Positions 51,287 through 59,613 of a DNA stretch of 64,000 bases are shown here, piece by piece; the stretch's first letter is position 1, and the number at the start of each line of letters is the position of its first letter. Under the pieces are notes generated by a model. That model made no database searches and was not told the DNA's origin. It saw nothing but the letters and a program-made list of their open reading frames with translations. The position numbers and the translations under genes were made by a program. The stretch lies in the NCBI RefSeq assembly GCF_016862375.1, contig NZ_BOMV01000051.1, forward strand, positions 62,001-126,000, written 5' to 3'. This stretch comes from Paractinoplanes rishiriensis (GTDB lineage: Bacteria; Actinomycetota; Actinomycetes; Mycobacteriales; Micromonosporaceae).

Positions 51287-52540
51287 ATGCCCGGGTCAGC
51301 GCGGGACGAAGCGGAACGGCTGGTCGCGACGGTCCTCGCGATGGCCGCGGCGAGCGCTTCCAGCGATTCCCAAGGGGGTACGCGTGGCGACGTCGCCAAC
51401 GGCCTGGCCGCTCTGGCCGGCACCCTCACACACGCCGTCAACCGCATAGCGGGAAGCGGCCAACCCGGTTCCCAGTCGTCCAACCGGTCGCCCGACGGTT
51501 GGTCCACCGGCAGCCCCGAGTGCTGCGTCTGCCCGGTCTGCAAAGCCATCGCCGCGGTCCGCAACCCGACCCCCGCCACGGCCGTCCGCCTGGCCTCCAG
51601 CGCCGGCGACCTGGCCACCGGCGTGGCCGGCCTGATGCGCGGCCTCTCCGCCCTCAGCGGCGACCGCACCCGCCAGCCCCGCCGCCCCACCCCGCCCCCG
51701 CCCACGCCCACGCCCACGCCCGACGAGGCGTGGTCCGCAGCCACCCGCACCACCACCCCGGCCGAGCCACCCAACCGCCCCGCCGACGCGTGGTCCGCCG
51801 CCACCAACACCGCGCCCGCACCGGCCGGGGAGGGAGTTGATGGGGCTGCCGGTGGCGTCGTCGCATCCGGGGCGGCCGGCACGGATTCGTGGTCGGCTGC
51901 CGCCGGCGGTGCCGCATCCGCGGCGGCGGCTGGGCTTGATCCGTGGGCGGCGGCTGGGCTTGATCCGTGGGCGGCGGCTTCCGCAGTCAGCGCGGCGGCC
52001 GCGGAGGCCGACCGGGTGGAGGCCAAGGCGCGCCGCGAAGCGGCTCGGGCCGCGCGGCAGGCCGCGGCCGAGGCCGCCCGCCGGGTCGCCGAGGCAGCCG
52101 CGCTGGCTGAAGCCGCAAAAGCCGCTGCTGCCGCAAAAGCCGCTGCTGCCGATAAGGCCGCTGCTGCCGGTAAGGCCGCTGCTGCCGGTAAGGCCGCTGC
52201 TGCCGGTAAGGCTGCTGCTGCCGGTAAGGCTGCTGCTGCCGGTAAGGCTGCTGCTGCCGGTAAGGCTGCTGCTTCCGACAAATCGAATTTGTCTGGCAAG
52301 GGGGACCGAACGGCAAGCCGGAGTGGGGGCGGGACCCCCGACACGCGGGGTGGGGGAGTTGGCTCCGGGCGTACCGCGCAGAGGTTTGATGTCTGGGCTG
52401 CCGCCACGGCCGATGCCGATGCCGATGTTGCCGGCGTGCCGTCACCGGCGACGGTGGATCATGATGTGGCGGGCGCGGGGGCGCCCGGGGAGCGCGACGG
52501 CGCGGTGGGCGACGATGCCTCCGGCGACGGCGCCGTGTGA
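51287..52540 (+). CDS. Ala-rich repeat protein with CxxC region, upstream of glucokinase
   Basis: A 417-residue protein. The first 120 residues look ordered: RDEAERLVATVLAMAAASAS, a CCVCPVCKAIAAVRNPTP segment with paired cysteines, and SAGDLATGVAGLMRGLSAL. The remainder is disordered, with a Pro-rich stretch, Ala-rich helical sequence and about nine KAAAAG-type hexapeptides (52117-52278). There is no membrane segment. A GGAGAG site lies before ATG 51287. Related short proteins occur upstream of glkA in Streptomyces, as I recall; the function is unknown. Confidence 0.8.
   Translation: MPGSARDEAERLVATVLAMAAASASSDSQGGTRGDVANGLAALAGTLTHAVNRIAGSGQPGSQSSNRSPDGWSTGSPECCVCPVCKAIAAVRNPTPATAVRLASSAGDLATGVAGLMRGLSALSGDRTRQPRRPTPPPPTPTPTPDEAWSAATRTTTPAEPPNRPADAWSAATNTAPAPAGEGVDGAAGGVVASGAAGTDSWSAAAGGAASAAAAGLDPWAAAGLDPWAAASAVSAAAAEADRVEAKARREAARAARQAAAEAARRVAEAAALAEAAKAAAAAKAAAADKAAAAGKAAAAGKAAAAGKAAAAGKAAAAGKAAAAGKAAASDKSNLSGKGDRTASRSGGGTPDTRGGGVGSGRTAQRFDVWAAATADADADVAGVPSPATVDHDVAGAGAPGERDGAVGDDASGDGAV
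52117..52278. repeat. 18-bp tandem repeat (about 9 copies)
   Basis: Unit ggtaaggccgctgctgcc with mostly third-position changes. It encodes KAAAAG hexapeptides, an Ala/Lys-rich helical tract. Confidence 0.92.
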
Positions 52541-52564
52541 GCTGCAAGCAGTAGAGGAGACAGC

Positions 52565-53518
52565 GTGACGCTGACCATCGGAGTCGACGTCGGCGGCACC
52601 AAGGTGGCCGGAGGGGTGGTGGACGAGCACGGCACCGTGCTGGCGTCCAACCGGCGGGACACGCCTGCCGAGGACCCCGCGGGGACCCGGGACACCATCG
52701 TGGAAGTGGCCGCCGAGCTGGCCGCGCAATATCCGCAGGCTACGGCGGTGGGCATCGGGGCGGCGGCGTGGATCGACGCGGCCGGGTCGACCGTTCTGTT
52801 CGCGCCCAACCTGGCGTGGCGGGACGAGCCGCTGCGGGACTACGTGAGCAAGGCGGTCGGGCTGCCGACCGTGCTGGAGAACGACGCCAACGTTGCCGCC
52901 TGGGCGGAGTTCCGGTTCGGGGTGGCGCGCAAGGCCGACGACTCGATGGTGATGATCACGGTGGGCACCGGGATCGGCGGCGGCATCGTGATCGGCGGGC
53001 GGCTGTGGCGCGGGGCCAACGGCATGGCGGCCGAGCTGGGGCACATCCAGTCGGTGCCGGACGGGCATCCCTGCGGTTGCGGGCGGCTCGGCTGCCTCGA
53101 GCAGTACGCCAGCGGCAACGCCCTGGTCCGGTTCGCCCGGGCCGGTGCGCGGCAGGAGCCGGAGCGGGCCGCGCAGCTGCTCGAACTGGCCGGCGGTGAC
53201 CCGCTGGCGATCAGCGGGCGGCAGATCACCGAGGCCGCCTATGGCGGCGACGGCGTGGCCCGGGACGCTTTCGCGCAGATCGGGTACTGGCTCGGGGTTG
53301 CCATGGCCGACCTGGCGCAGAGCTTCGACCCGCAGATCCTGGTGATCGGCGGGGGCGTGGTGGACGCCGGTGAGCTGCTCATGGAACCGACCCGGACGAC
53401 GTACCGCGACCAGCTCAAACAGCGTGGCAGGTTCCCGGTCGCCGACGTGGTGGCCGCGGAAACCGGCAACACGGCGGGGGTCGTCGGCGCGGCAGACCTG
53501 GCGCGCGCCCATCTGTGA
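52565..53518 (+). CDS. glk: ROK-family glucokinase
   Basis: Phosphorylates glucose; in actinobacteria this enzyme also takes part in carbon catabolite control. The 317-residue protein has the phosphate motif DVGGTKVAGGVVDEHG, ENDANVAAWAE, TVGTGIGGG, the ROK zinc-binding motif PCGCGRLGCLEQYASG with a His before it (ELGHI), and VIGGGVVDAG. There is no helix-turn-helix, so it is an enzyme. A GAGGAG site precedes GTG 52565. It is 24 bp downstream of the repeat protein, so it is likely in operon with it. Confidence 0.94.
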   Translation: MTLTIGVDVGGTKVAGGVVDEHGTVLASNRRDTPAEDPAGTRDTIVEVAAELAAQYPQATAVGIGAAAWIDAAGSTVLFAPNLAWRDEPLRDYVSKAVGLPTVLENDANVAAWAEFRFGVARKADDSMVMITVGTGIGGGIVIGGRLWRGANGMAAELGHIQSVPDGHPCGCGRLGCLEQYASGNALVRFARAGARQEPERAAQLLELAGGDPLAISGRQITEAAYGGDGVARDAFAQIGYWLGVAMADLAQSFDPQILVIGGGVVDAGELLMEPTRTTYRDQLKQRGRFPVADVVAAETGNTAGVVGAADLARAHL

Positions 53519-53555
53519 TTACCTGAGCTGAGGGCCAGCTGAAAAGGGGACAAAG

Positions 53556-54233
53556 GTGTCCGGGGTGCCGCTGCGGGTGATGAGCTACAACGTCCACGGC
53601 TTGAAGGACGACCGGGCGGCCCTGATAACCCTGCTGCGCGAACTCGCCCCGGATGTGCTGATCGTGCAGGAGGCGCCCCGCCGGTTCCTCTGGCGGCAGC
53701 GGTGCGCCACCCTGGCCGACGACGCCGGCCTGGTGGTGGCCGCCGGGGGACTGCCGGCGCTGGGCAACCTGCTGCTCGTCAACGTCCGGGTGCAGGTGCA
53801 CGAGGAATGGTGCCTGCGCTACCCGCTCACCCCGGGCCGGCACATGCGCGGCGCCGCTTTCGCCCGCTGTTCGGTGCGCGGCGGCGACTTCACCATCTCG
53901 GGCTCGCACCTGGCCACCGACCCGGGGGAACGACCCGCGCAGGCGGCCCTCTGGAAAGAGGCCCTGGGCCGCCTGGAAGGACCGGTGATCGCCGCGGCCG
54001 ACCTGAACGAGGGGCCGGGCGGCGGCGCCTGGCGCACGGTCGGCGACGGCCTGGTGTCGTCCTCGGCGGCCGCGCCGACCTTCCCGGCCACGCTGCCCGC
54101 CCGGCTGATCGACGGCCTGTTCGTCACGCCGGACATCACCATCGAGAAGTACGAGGTGGTCCAGTCCGACCTGGCCCGCCGGGCGAGTGATCATCTCCCG
54201 GTTCTGGCGGATCTTCTGGTCCCTTCCTCGTAG
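53556..54233 (+). CDS. Endonuclease/exonuclease/phosphatase (EEP) family protein
   Basis: A 225-residue metal-dependent phosphoesterase. Catalytic motifs are complete: MSYNVHGLKDDRAAL (Asn), VLIVQEAPR (Glu), GSHLATDPG (His), AADLNEGPGG (Asp-Asn pair) and RASDHLPVLADL (Asp-His). No signal peptide is visible, so it acts in the cytoplasm; DNA repair or phospholipid-like substrates are both possible. An AAGGGGA site precedes the GTG. Confidence 0.9.
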   Translation: MSGVPLRVMSYNVHGLKDDRAALITLLRELAPDVLIVQEAPRRFLWRQRCATLADDAGLVVAAGGLPALGNLLLVNVRVQVHEEWCLRYPLTPGRHMRGAAFARCSVRGGDFTISGSHLATDPGERPAQAALWKEALGRLEGPVIAAADLNEGPGGGAWRTVGDGLVSSSAAAPTFPATLPARLIDGLFVTPDITIEKYEVVQSDLARRASDHLPVLADLLVPSS

Positions 54234-54246
54234 CGCCGCCGTCTGG

Positions 54247-54252
54247 CAATAT
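54247..54252 (+). promoter_or_regulatory. Likely -10 box of the flavin monooxygenase gene (leaderless)
   Basis: CAATAT, 6 nt before GTG 54259, in a GC-rich context without ribosome site. Confidence 0.45.
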
Positions 54253-54258
54253 CCTCGC

Positions 54259-55605
54259 GTGCACGACACTCCGGACATCGCCGACCGCCGGGACGCGGTG
54301 TGCGTCATCGGTGCGGGCGCGAGCGGTCTCGCCGCGATCAAGAACCTGCGCGAGCACGGCTTCGCCGTCGACTGCTACGAGCGCGAGACCTCGGTCGGCG
54401 GGGCCTGGAACTGGCGGCACGACCGCAGCCCGGTCTACGCGAGCGCGCATCTGATCTCGTCCCGGCCGTTCGCCGAGTTCCCCGACTTCCCGATGCCGGA
54501 CAGCTGGCCGGACTACCCGCACCACAGCCAGATGCTGTCCTATCTGGAGCGGTACGCGAAGCACTTCGGCCTGGTCGAGCACATCTGGTTCGGCACCGAG
54601 GTGGTGTCCGCGGTGCCGGTCGACGACGGCCGGTGGGAGGTGACCACCCGGTCGACCGGCGGCGGCTCGTCCCGGGTGCAGCGCTACGCCGGGGTGGTGG
54701 CGGCCAACGGGCACAACTGGGCGCCGGTCAAGCCCGACATTCCGGGCGACTTCCGCGGTCAGGTGATCCACGCGGCCACGTACAAGGACCCGGCGCAGTT
54801 CCGGAACCGCAAGGTGCTGGTGATCGGCGGCGGCAACACCGGCTGCGACATCGCGGTGGAGGCCGCCCAGCAGGCCGGCACGGTCTGGCACTCGACCCGG
54901 CGCGGCTACTGGTACGCACCCAAGTACATCCTGGGCCGCCCCGCCGACCAGTTCCACGACAGCCTGCTCAAGTGGTGGCTGCCGCCGCGCGTACGCCAAT
55001 GGGTTTATCGGCGGGCCCTGATGCTGAGCACCGGTGATCTCACCCGGTTCGGCCTGCCGGAGCCCGACCACCGCCCGTCCGAGAGCCACCCGGTGCGCAA
55101 CAGCCAGCTGGCCTACTTCCTCGGGCACGGCCGGATCAAGCCGGTGCCGGACGTGGCGCGGTTCGCGGGCTCCTCGGTCGAGCTGGCCGACGGGCGCCGG
55201 ATCGAACCGGACCTGGTGATCACCGCGACCGGGTATGCGCCGCGCTTCGAATTCCTCGAGCCCGAACTGCTCGACACCGGCGAGGACGGCCGGCCCGACC
55301 TGCACCTGCACGCGTTCGCCCGCAAGCATCCGACCCTCGCCGTGGTGGGCCTGCTCCAGCCGGACACCGGCGTGCTGCCGCTCGCGCACTGGCAGAGTGT
55401 CGCGGTGGCACGCTGGCTGCGGCTGCGCCTGGAGGATCCGGTACGCGCGGCGGTCGTGCAGCAGAAGGAGTCGACCCGCCCGATCCGGTCCTGGTCACGG
55501 CGCGCCGTGGTGCCGGTCCGGCGGCACTGGTTCGAGGTCGACCACGTGGACTACCTGCGGTCGGTCGAGGGTCTGTTGCGGGCGATGCAAGGCGGTACAG
55601 CATGA
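54259..55605 (+). CDS. Flavin-containing monooxygenase
   Basis: FAD/NADPH oxygenase of 448 residues. It has the FAD loop VIGAGASGLAAIKNL, the VGGAWNWRHD motif, the FMO identifying sequence FRGQVIHAATY, and the NADPH loop VIGGGNTGCDIAVEA. The identifying motif ends in Tyr (FMO type) rather than Trp (Baeyer-Villiger type). I start it at GTG 54259 because a -10-like box lies 6 nt before; 24 codons further upstream are open but poor. It overlaps the hydrolase gene by 4 bp. The substrate is unknown. Confidence 0.9.
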   Translation: MHDTPDIADRRDAVCVIGAGASGLAAIKNLREHGFAVDCYERETSVGGAWNWRHDRSPVYASAHLISSRPFAEFPDFPMPDSWPDYPHHSQMLSYLERYAKHFGLVEHIWFGTEVVSAVPVDDGRWEVTTRSTGGGSSRVQRYAGVVAANGHNWAPVKPDIPGDFRGQVIHAATYKDPAQFRNRKVLVIGGGNTGCDIAVEAAQQAGTVWHSTRRGYWYAPKYILGRPADQFHDSLLKWWLPPRVRQWVYRRALMLSTGDLTRFGLPEPDHRPSESHPVRNSQLAYFLGHGRIKPVPDVARFAGSSVELADGRRIEPDLVITATGYAPRFEFLEPELLDTGEDGRPDLHLHAFARKHPTLAVVGLLQPDTGVLPLAHWQSVAVARWLRLRLEDPVRAAVVQQKESTRPIRSWSRRAVVPVRRHWFEVDHVDYLRSVEGLLRAMQGGTA

Positions 55606-56381
55606 GGTCGGAACTGCTGCGCTTCGAGGACTGGACGTCGCCGGTCCCCGCGGTCGAGCGCGAGGTTGTCTCCCGGCTCGTCGAGGGCGAGGACGAGCAG
55701 CCGCCGGTGCTGTTCGTCCCGGGGCCCGGGCACGGCGCCTGGGCGTTCGCCGAGCGCTGGCTCGGGCACACCGCGAAGCGCGGCTTCCCGGCCCACTCGC
55801 TCACCCCGCGGGACGGCGGCGACCTGCGCGCCCACGTGCACGACGTGGTCCAGGTCGCGGCGGCGCTGCCCCGGCAGGCGGTGCTGGTCGGCCACGGTAC
55901 CGGCGCGCTCGTGGTCGCGTACGCCCTCGGTCGTTATCCCGCCCGGGCGGCCGTGCTGGTCTCGCCGGTGCTGGAGCCCCGGCCGGCACTCGGCGCCGCG
56001 CTGCGGGCCAACCCGTTCGGCACCCTGCCGGCGCTGTTCGGCGGCGCCCAGCGACTGAACCGCAAGCAGCTGTTCAGCCCCGGGCTGCCGGCCGAGGAGG
56101 CGGACGCGTACCTGGCCAAGATCCACCCACGACCACCCCGGGCGTGGACCGCCCGGGGTGACGCCCCGCGCCCGGTGGGCAACCCACCGGCGCTGGTGGT
56201 GGGCAGCCCCGACGACCGGGTGGTGCCACGGACCTCGCTGGACCGGGCGGCCGCGCGCTACGGCGGCGCGCCCCTGCTGTTCCCGGGCATGGCCCACGAC
56301 CTGATGCTGGACGCCGGCTGGGCCGAGCCGATCGACGCGATCCTGGACTGGCTGGCCAAGGAACTAGCTGGGCCGCGCTAG
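55602..56381 (+). CDS. Alpha/beta-hydrolase fold protein lacking the nucleophile
   Basis: A 259-residue alpha/beta-hydrolase. The oxyanion region PGPGHGAWAF, the acid in GSPDDRVV and the His in GMAHDLML are in place. The nucleophile elbow, however, reads VGHGTGALV: residue 99, where Ser (or Cys/Asp) is expected in GxSxG, is Gly (codon GGT at 55896-55898). The protein may be non-catalytic or use another mechanism. It is translationally coupled to the monooxygenase. Its end overlaps otsA by 18 bp. Confidence 0.85.
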   Translation: MRSELLRFEDWTSPVPAVEREVVSRLVEGEDEQPPVLFVPGPGHGAWAFAERWLGHTAKRGFPAHSLTPRDGGDLRAHVHDVVQVAAALPRQAVLVGHGTGALVVAYALGRYPARAAVLVSPVLEPRPALGAALRANPFGTLPALFGGAQRLNRKQLFSPGLPAEEADAYLAKIHPRPPRAWTARGDAPRPVGNPPALVVGSPDDRVVPRTSLDRAAARYGGAPLLFPGMAHDLMLDAGWAEPIDAILDWLAKELAGPR

Positions 56382-57803
56382 CGCCTCCTTCGGCCGGGGC
56401 AGCACGCGAGCCAGTCCGCCGCTGTGGTCGAGCGATGTCAGGTAGTCGCCGGCCCAGGCGTGGATGTCGTGCTCGGTGATGTGCTCGCGCATCGCGTGCA
56501 TCCGGCGGGCCAGGTCGGCCGGATCGGCGTCCAGCGCCCGCAGCAGCGTCTCCTTGAGCCCGTCGACGTCGTGCGGGTTGACCTGGAACGCGTCCTCCAG
56601 CTCGGCGGCCGCGCCGGCGAACTCGCTGAGCACCAGCGCGCCGGTGTCCTCGGCCCGGGCCGCCACGTATTCCTTGGCCACCAGGTTCATCCCGTCGCGC
56701 AGCGGGGTGACCACCATGACGTCCGCGGTCTGATAGAGCGCGGCCAGGTCGGCCCGGTCGAACGGCTGGTTGAGGTAGTGGATGGCGGGCTCGCCGACCC
56801 GGCCGTACTCGCCGTTGATCCGGCCCACCTCGCGCTCGATCCGGTCGCGCAGCCCGCGGTAGTTTTCCACCCGTTCCCGGCTGGGCACCGCCACCTGCAC
56901 CATCACCACGTCGCGCACCTTGATCCGGCCGTCGCGTAAGAGCTCGCTGTATGCCGTCAGCCGGTGCTCGATGCCCTTGGTGTAGTCGAGCCGGTCGACG
57001 CTGAGCACCACCCGCTTGTGCGGGCCGAGGTCCTGTCGCAGCTGGTGGGCGTGGCTGCGGACGGACGGTTGGGCGGCCAGCGCGGTCATCTCGGGCACGT
57101 CGATCGAGACCGGGAACGCGCCGGTGCGCACCACCCGGCCGTCCAGCAGGATCGCGTCGTCGGCGCCCTGCGTGCCGAGCAGTTTGGCGGCCAGCTGGGC
57201 CACATTGTGCGCGGCCTGCGGGCGCTGGAAGCCGACCAGGTCGGCGCCGAGCATCCCGCGCAGCAACTCGGTGCGGCGGGGGAGCTGCATGAACAGCTCG
57301 GGCGGCGGGAACGGGACGTGCAGGAAGAAGCCGATCAGCAGGTCGGGACGCAGCTCGCGGAGCAACTGAGGCACCAGCTGCAGGTGGTAATCCTGTACCC
57401 AGACCGCGGCGCCCGGCTCGGCCGACTCGGCGGCGGCCTCGGCAAACCGGCGGTTGACCGCGCGGTAGGTCTCCCACCAGCCGCGGTCGAAGACCGGCGG
57501 CTCGACCGCGTCGTGGTAAAGCGGCCACAGCGTGGAGTTGGCGAAGCCCTCGTAGTAGCCCTGGAGCTCGTCCGCGGTCAACGCGACCGGGCGCAGCCGC
57601 AGCGGCCCCACGTCGGGTAACTGCCGGGCCGGGCCGATCCCGCCGCCCCAGCCCACCCAGGTCGCGGGGGTCTGCTCCAGGATGCTGCGCAGGGCGCTGG
57701 CGAGCCCGCCGGGGCTGCGCCGCCACTCACAGGCACCATCACGGGCGGCATTGTCGTCGAGCGGGAGACGGTTGGCGACCACGACCAACGAGCTCTGGCG
57801 CAT
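56364..57803 (-). CDS. otsA: Alpha,alpha-trehalose-phosphate synthase
   Basis: GT20 enzyme making trehalose-6-phosphate from UDP-glucose (or GDP-glucose) and glucose-6-phosphate. The 479-residue protein has VANRLPLD, WVGWGGGIGPARQ, VWVQDYHLQLVPQLLRE, SVDRLDYTKGIEHRL and PLRDGMNLVAKEYVAA, all typical. I use ATG 57803, with TAACCT 6 nt upstream; GTG 57806 would add one residue. otsB is not seen nearby. Trehalose protects against desiccation and feeds glucan synthesis. Confidence 0.94.
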   Translation of the reverse strand: MRQSSLVVVANRLPLDDNAARDGACEWRRSPGGLASALRSILEQTPATWVGWGGGIGPARQLPDVGPLRLRPVALTADELQGYYEGFANSTLWPLYHDAVEPPVFDRGWWETYRAVNRRFAEAAAESAEPGAAVWVQDYHLQLVPQLLRELRPDLLIGFFLHVPFPPPELFMQLPRRTELLRGMLGADLVGFQRPQAAHNVAQLAAKLLGTQGADDAILLDGRVVRTGAFPVSIDVPEMTALAAQPSVRSHAHQLRQDLGPHKRVVLSVDRLDYTKGIEHRLTAYSELLRDGRIKVRDVVMVQVAVPSRERVENYRGLRDRIEREVGRINGEYGRVGEPAIHYLNQPFDRADLAALYQTADVMVVTPLRDGMNLVAKEYVAARAEDTGALVLSEFAGAAAELEDAFQVNPHDVDGLKETLLRALDADPADLARRMHAMREHITEHDIHAWAGDYLTSLDHSGGLARVLPRPKEALARPS

Positions 57804-57809
57804 CACCGA

Positions 57810-57815
57810 AGGTTA
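57810..57815 (-). promoter_or_regulatory. Likely -10 box of otsA (leaderless)
   Basis: TAACCT on the minus strand, 6 nt before ATG 57803. Confidence 0.5.
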
Positions 57816-57879
57816 CTGGAACGCTACCGTGATCTATACCGATAGTGGTCTATTCGACTCGGGGCTTGCCAAACGGGCG

Positions 57880-58722
57880 TCAGACCACAGCGCCGTCGTC
57901 GTAGTCGTCGTCCTCGTCGTCGCCGGAGCGCAACCGCCACACCAGCATCACGGCGCCGGTCACAATGGCCGCGAAGCCGAGCAGCGTCACGTAGTCGCGG
58001 GAGATCGGCAGCAGGCCCGGGAACAGGAACAGCACAAAGCCGAGCCCGACGCCGGCCACGCCCATGGCCGCGTACTTGGAGATCCGCGGCAGCGGCGGAG
58101 GCGGCGGCGGGACATACCGTTCGTCCTGGTCGTCGACATCGGCCAGGTCGGCGCCGAACGTGTCGAGGCCGTCGAGCAGCGACGTCTCGGGCTGCTGGTC
58201 GGTGCGCCGCCGGTGGTGGGAGACTGGCTCGCTCGTCGCAGCCTCGCCGGTCGCAGCCTCGCCCGTCGCAGCCTCGCCCAGGGCCGGCTCCTCGGTGTCG
58301 CGGGCCGGCTCGGCGGCGCGGGTGACGTCCTCGGAGGCGGGCCACGGCTGCGCGGTCGGGTCGACCGAGGTGTGGAAGCCCGCCACGATCTTGGCCCACT
58401 CGGCCTCGATGTCGGGCTCGGCCGTCGGGTCGGCGGGCGGGGTCGCCGGTGCGCCGCCGGTCACCTTGTGCAGGTGCTCGCGGGCGACGTCGAGATGGGT
58501 GCGGTCGACGTAGAGCCGGTCGATGGGCCGGTCCGGCAGCGTGGTGGCCCGCAGGATCGGGTTGAGATCGGCCGTGGGTTGCAGGTAGGCCGCGATGCCG
58601 GCCGCCTGGAGCACGTCGAGCAGGTGCTCACCGACCCGCGGATCAACGTCGCCGGCCACGGCGAAGTCGGCCGCGTCCAGCCCGTTGTCCCGCCGCCCGC
58701 GTCGGGCGCCACCCGCTGTCAC
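57880..58722 (-). CDS. Conserved membrane-anchored protein of unknown function
   Basis: A 280-residue protein. The N-terminal region (about 10-90) is ordered: DAADFAVAGDVDPRVGEHLLDVL and IAAYLQPTADLNPILR, then DRLYVDRTHLDVAREHL. A disordered middle contains GEAAT repeats and PPPPPPLP. Two transmembrane helices and an acidic tail (SGDDEDDDYDD) end the protein. I use GTG 58722, with GAGGGA 9 nt upstream; GTG 58731 is also possible. I do not recognise the function. Confidence 0.8.
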   Translation of the reverse strand: MTAGGARRGRRDNGLDAADFAVAGDVDPRVGEHLLDVLQAAGIAAYLQPTADLNPILRATTLPDRPIDRLYVDRTHLDVAREHLHKVTGGAPATPPADPTAEPDIEAEWAKIVAGFHTSVDPTAQPWPASEDVTRAAEPARDTEEPALGEAATGEAATGEAATSEPVSHHRRRTDQQPETSLLDGLDTFGADLADVDDQDERYVPPPPPPLPRISKYAAMGVAGVGLGFVLFLFPGLLPISRDYVTLLGFAAIVTGAVMLVWRLRSGDDEDDDYDDGAVV

Positions 58723-58788
58723 CCTGCACACTCCCTCGCCGACCGTGCCTTGAATGGTGACACGACAAGCACCGGTTGCGGGAGTGCG

Positions 58789-58817
58789 TTGTGGCGCGCC
58801 GTCCCGCTTCGTACGCT
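58789..58817 (+). promoter_or_regulatory. Likely promoter of the acyltransferase gene
   Basis: TTGTGG (58789-58794) and TACGCT (58812-58817) separated by exactly 17 bp, giving a leader of about 38 nt before ATG 58861. Confidence 0.5.
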
Positions 58818-58860
58818 TCCCCTGCGCCCGGCCCAGCCGTCGAAGATCGGCCCGGACGCC

Positions 58861-59589
58861 ATGGATTGGACACTCGTGTTCTATTGGCTGCTCAAGTACG
58901 TGGTTCTCGGGCCGCTGCTGAAGCTACTCTTCCGCCCCCAGGTGCGGGGGCTCGGCAACGTGCCGTCGAACGGTCCGGTGATTCTGGCCTGCAACCACCT
59001 TTCCTTCTCTGACTCGATCTTCACACCGTTGATGGTCGATCGCAGGGTGACGTTCGTCGCCAAAGCGGAGTACTTCACCGGCAAGGGCGTCAAAGGCTGG
59101 CTCATGCGTCAGTTCTTCAGCGGAACGGGCACCATCCCGGTCGACCGTTCGGGCGGCAAGGCGGCCCAGGCGGCGCTGGACACCCTGCTGCGGGTGCTGC
59201 GCGAGGGCGGCATCGCCGGGATCTATCCGGAGGGCACCCGGTCGCCGGACGGCCGCCTCTATCGCGGCAAGACCGGGGTGGCCCGGCTGGTGCTGGAGAG
59301 CGGCGCGGTGGTGATTCCGGTGGGCTTGCTCAACACCGACGAGATCCAGCCCACCGGCAAGCTGATTCCCAAGATCAAGCGGGTACGCATGAACATCGGC
59401 GCACCCCTCGACTTCTCCCGATACGCGCAAGCCCGCGGCGACCGCTTCGTCGAGCGGGCGATCACCGACGAGATCATGTACGAGCTGATGACGTTGTCCG
59501 GCCGCGAGTACGTCGACATCTACGCGAGCAGCCTCAAGACCACCATCGAGGCCCCGACCCGCGACCCGAGCCACGCCCCTCGCACCTGA
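58861..59589 (+). CDS. 1-acyl-sn-glycerol-3-phosphate acyltransferase
   Basis: PlsC-family enzyme making phosphatidic acid at the inner membrane face. The 242-residue protein has an N-terminal hydrophobic helix, the catalytic NHLSFSD (HxxxxD), the substrate motif YPEGTRSPDG, and VVIPVGL. ATG 58861 is the best start; a -35/-10 pair lies upstream. It is convergent with the Crp-type gene. M. tuberculosis has a similar gene (Rv2182c, as I recall). Confidence 0.92.
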   Translation: MDWTLVFYWLLKYVVLGPLLKLLFRPQVRGLGNVPSNGPVILACNHLSFSDSIFTPLMVDRRVTFVAKAEYFTGKGVKGWLMRQFFSGTGTIPVDRSGGKAAQAALDTLLRVLREGGIAGIYPEGTRSPDGRLYRGKTGVARLVLESGAVVIPVGLLNTDEIQPTGKLIPKIKRVRMNIGAPLDFSRYAQARGDRFVERAITDEIMYELMTLSGREYVDIYASSLKTTIEAPTRDPSHAPRT

Positions 59590-59613
59590 CCATGTTTATC
59601 GGAATGTGGTCAG
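59586..59613. terminator. Possible bidirectional terminator between acyltransferase and crp-type genes
   Basis: CTGACCA (59586-59592) pairs with TGGTCAG (59607-59613), 14-nt loop. The arms contain the stop codons of both convergent genes. The stem is short, so the call is tentative. Confidence 0.4.
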
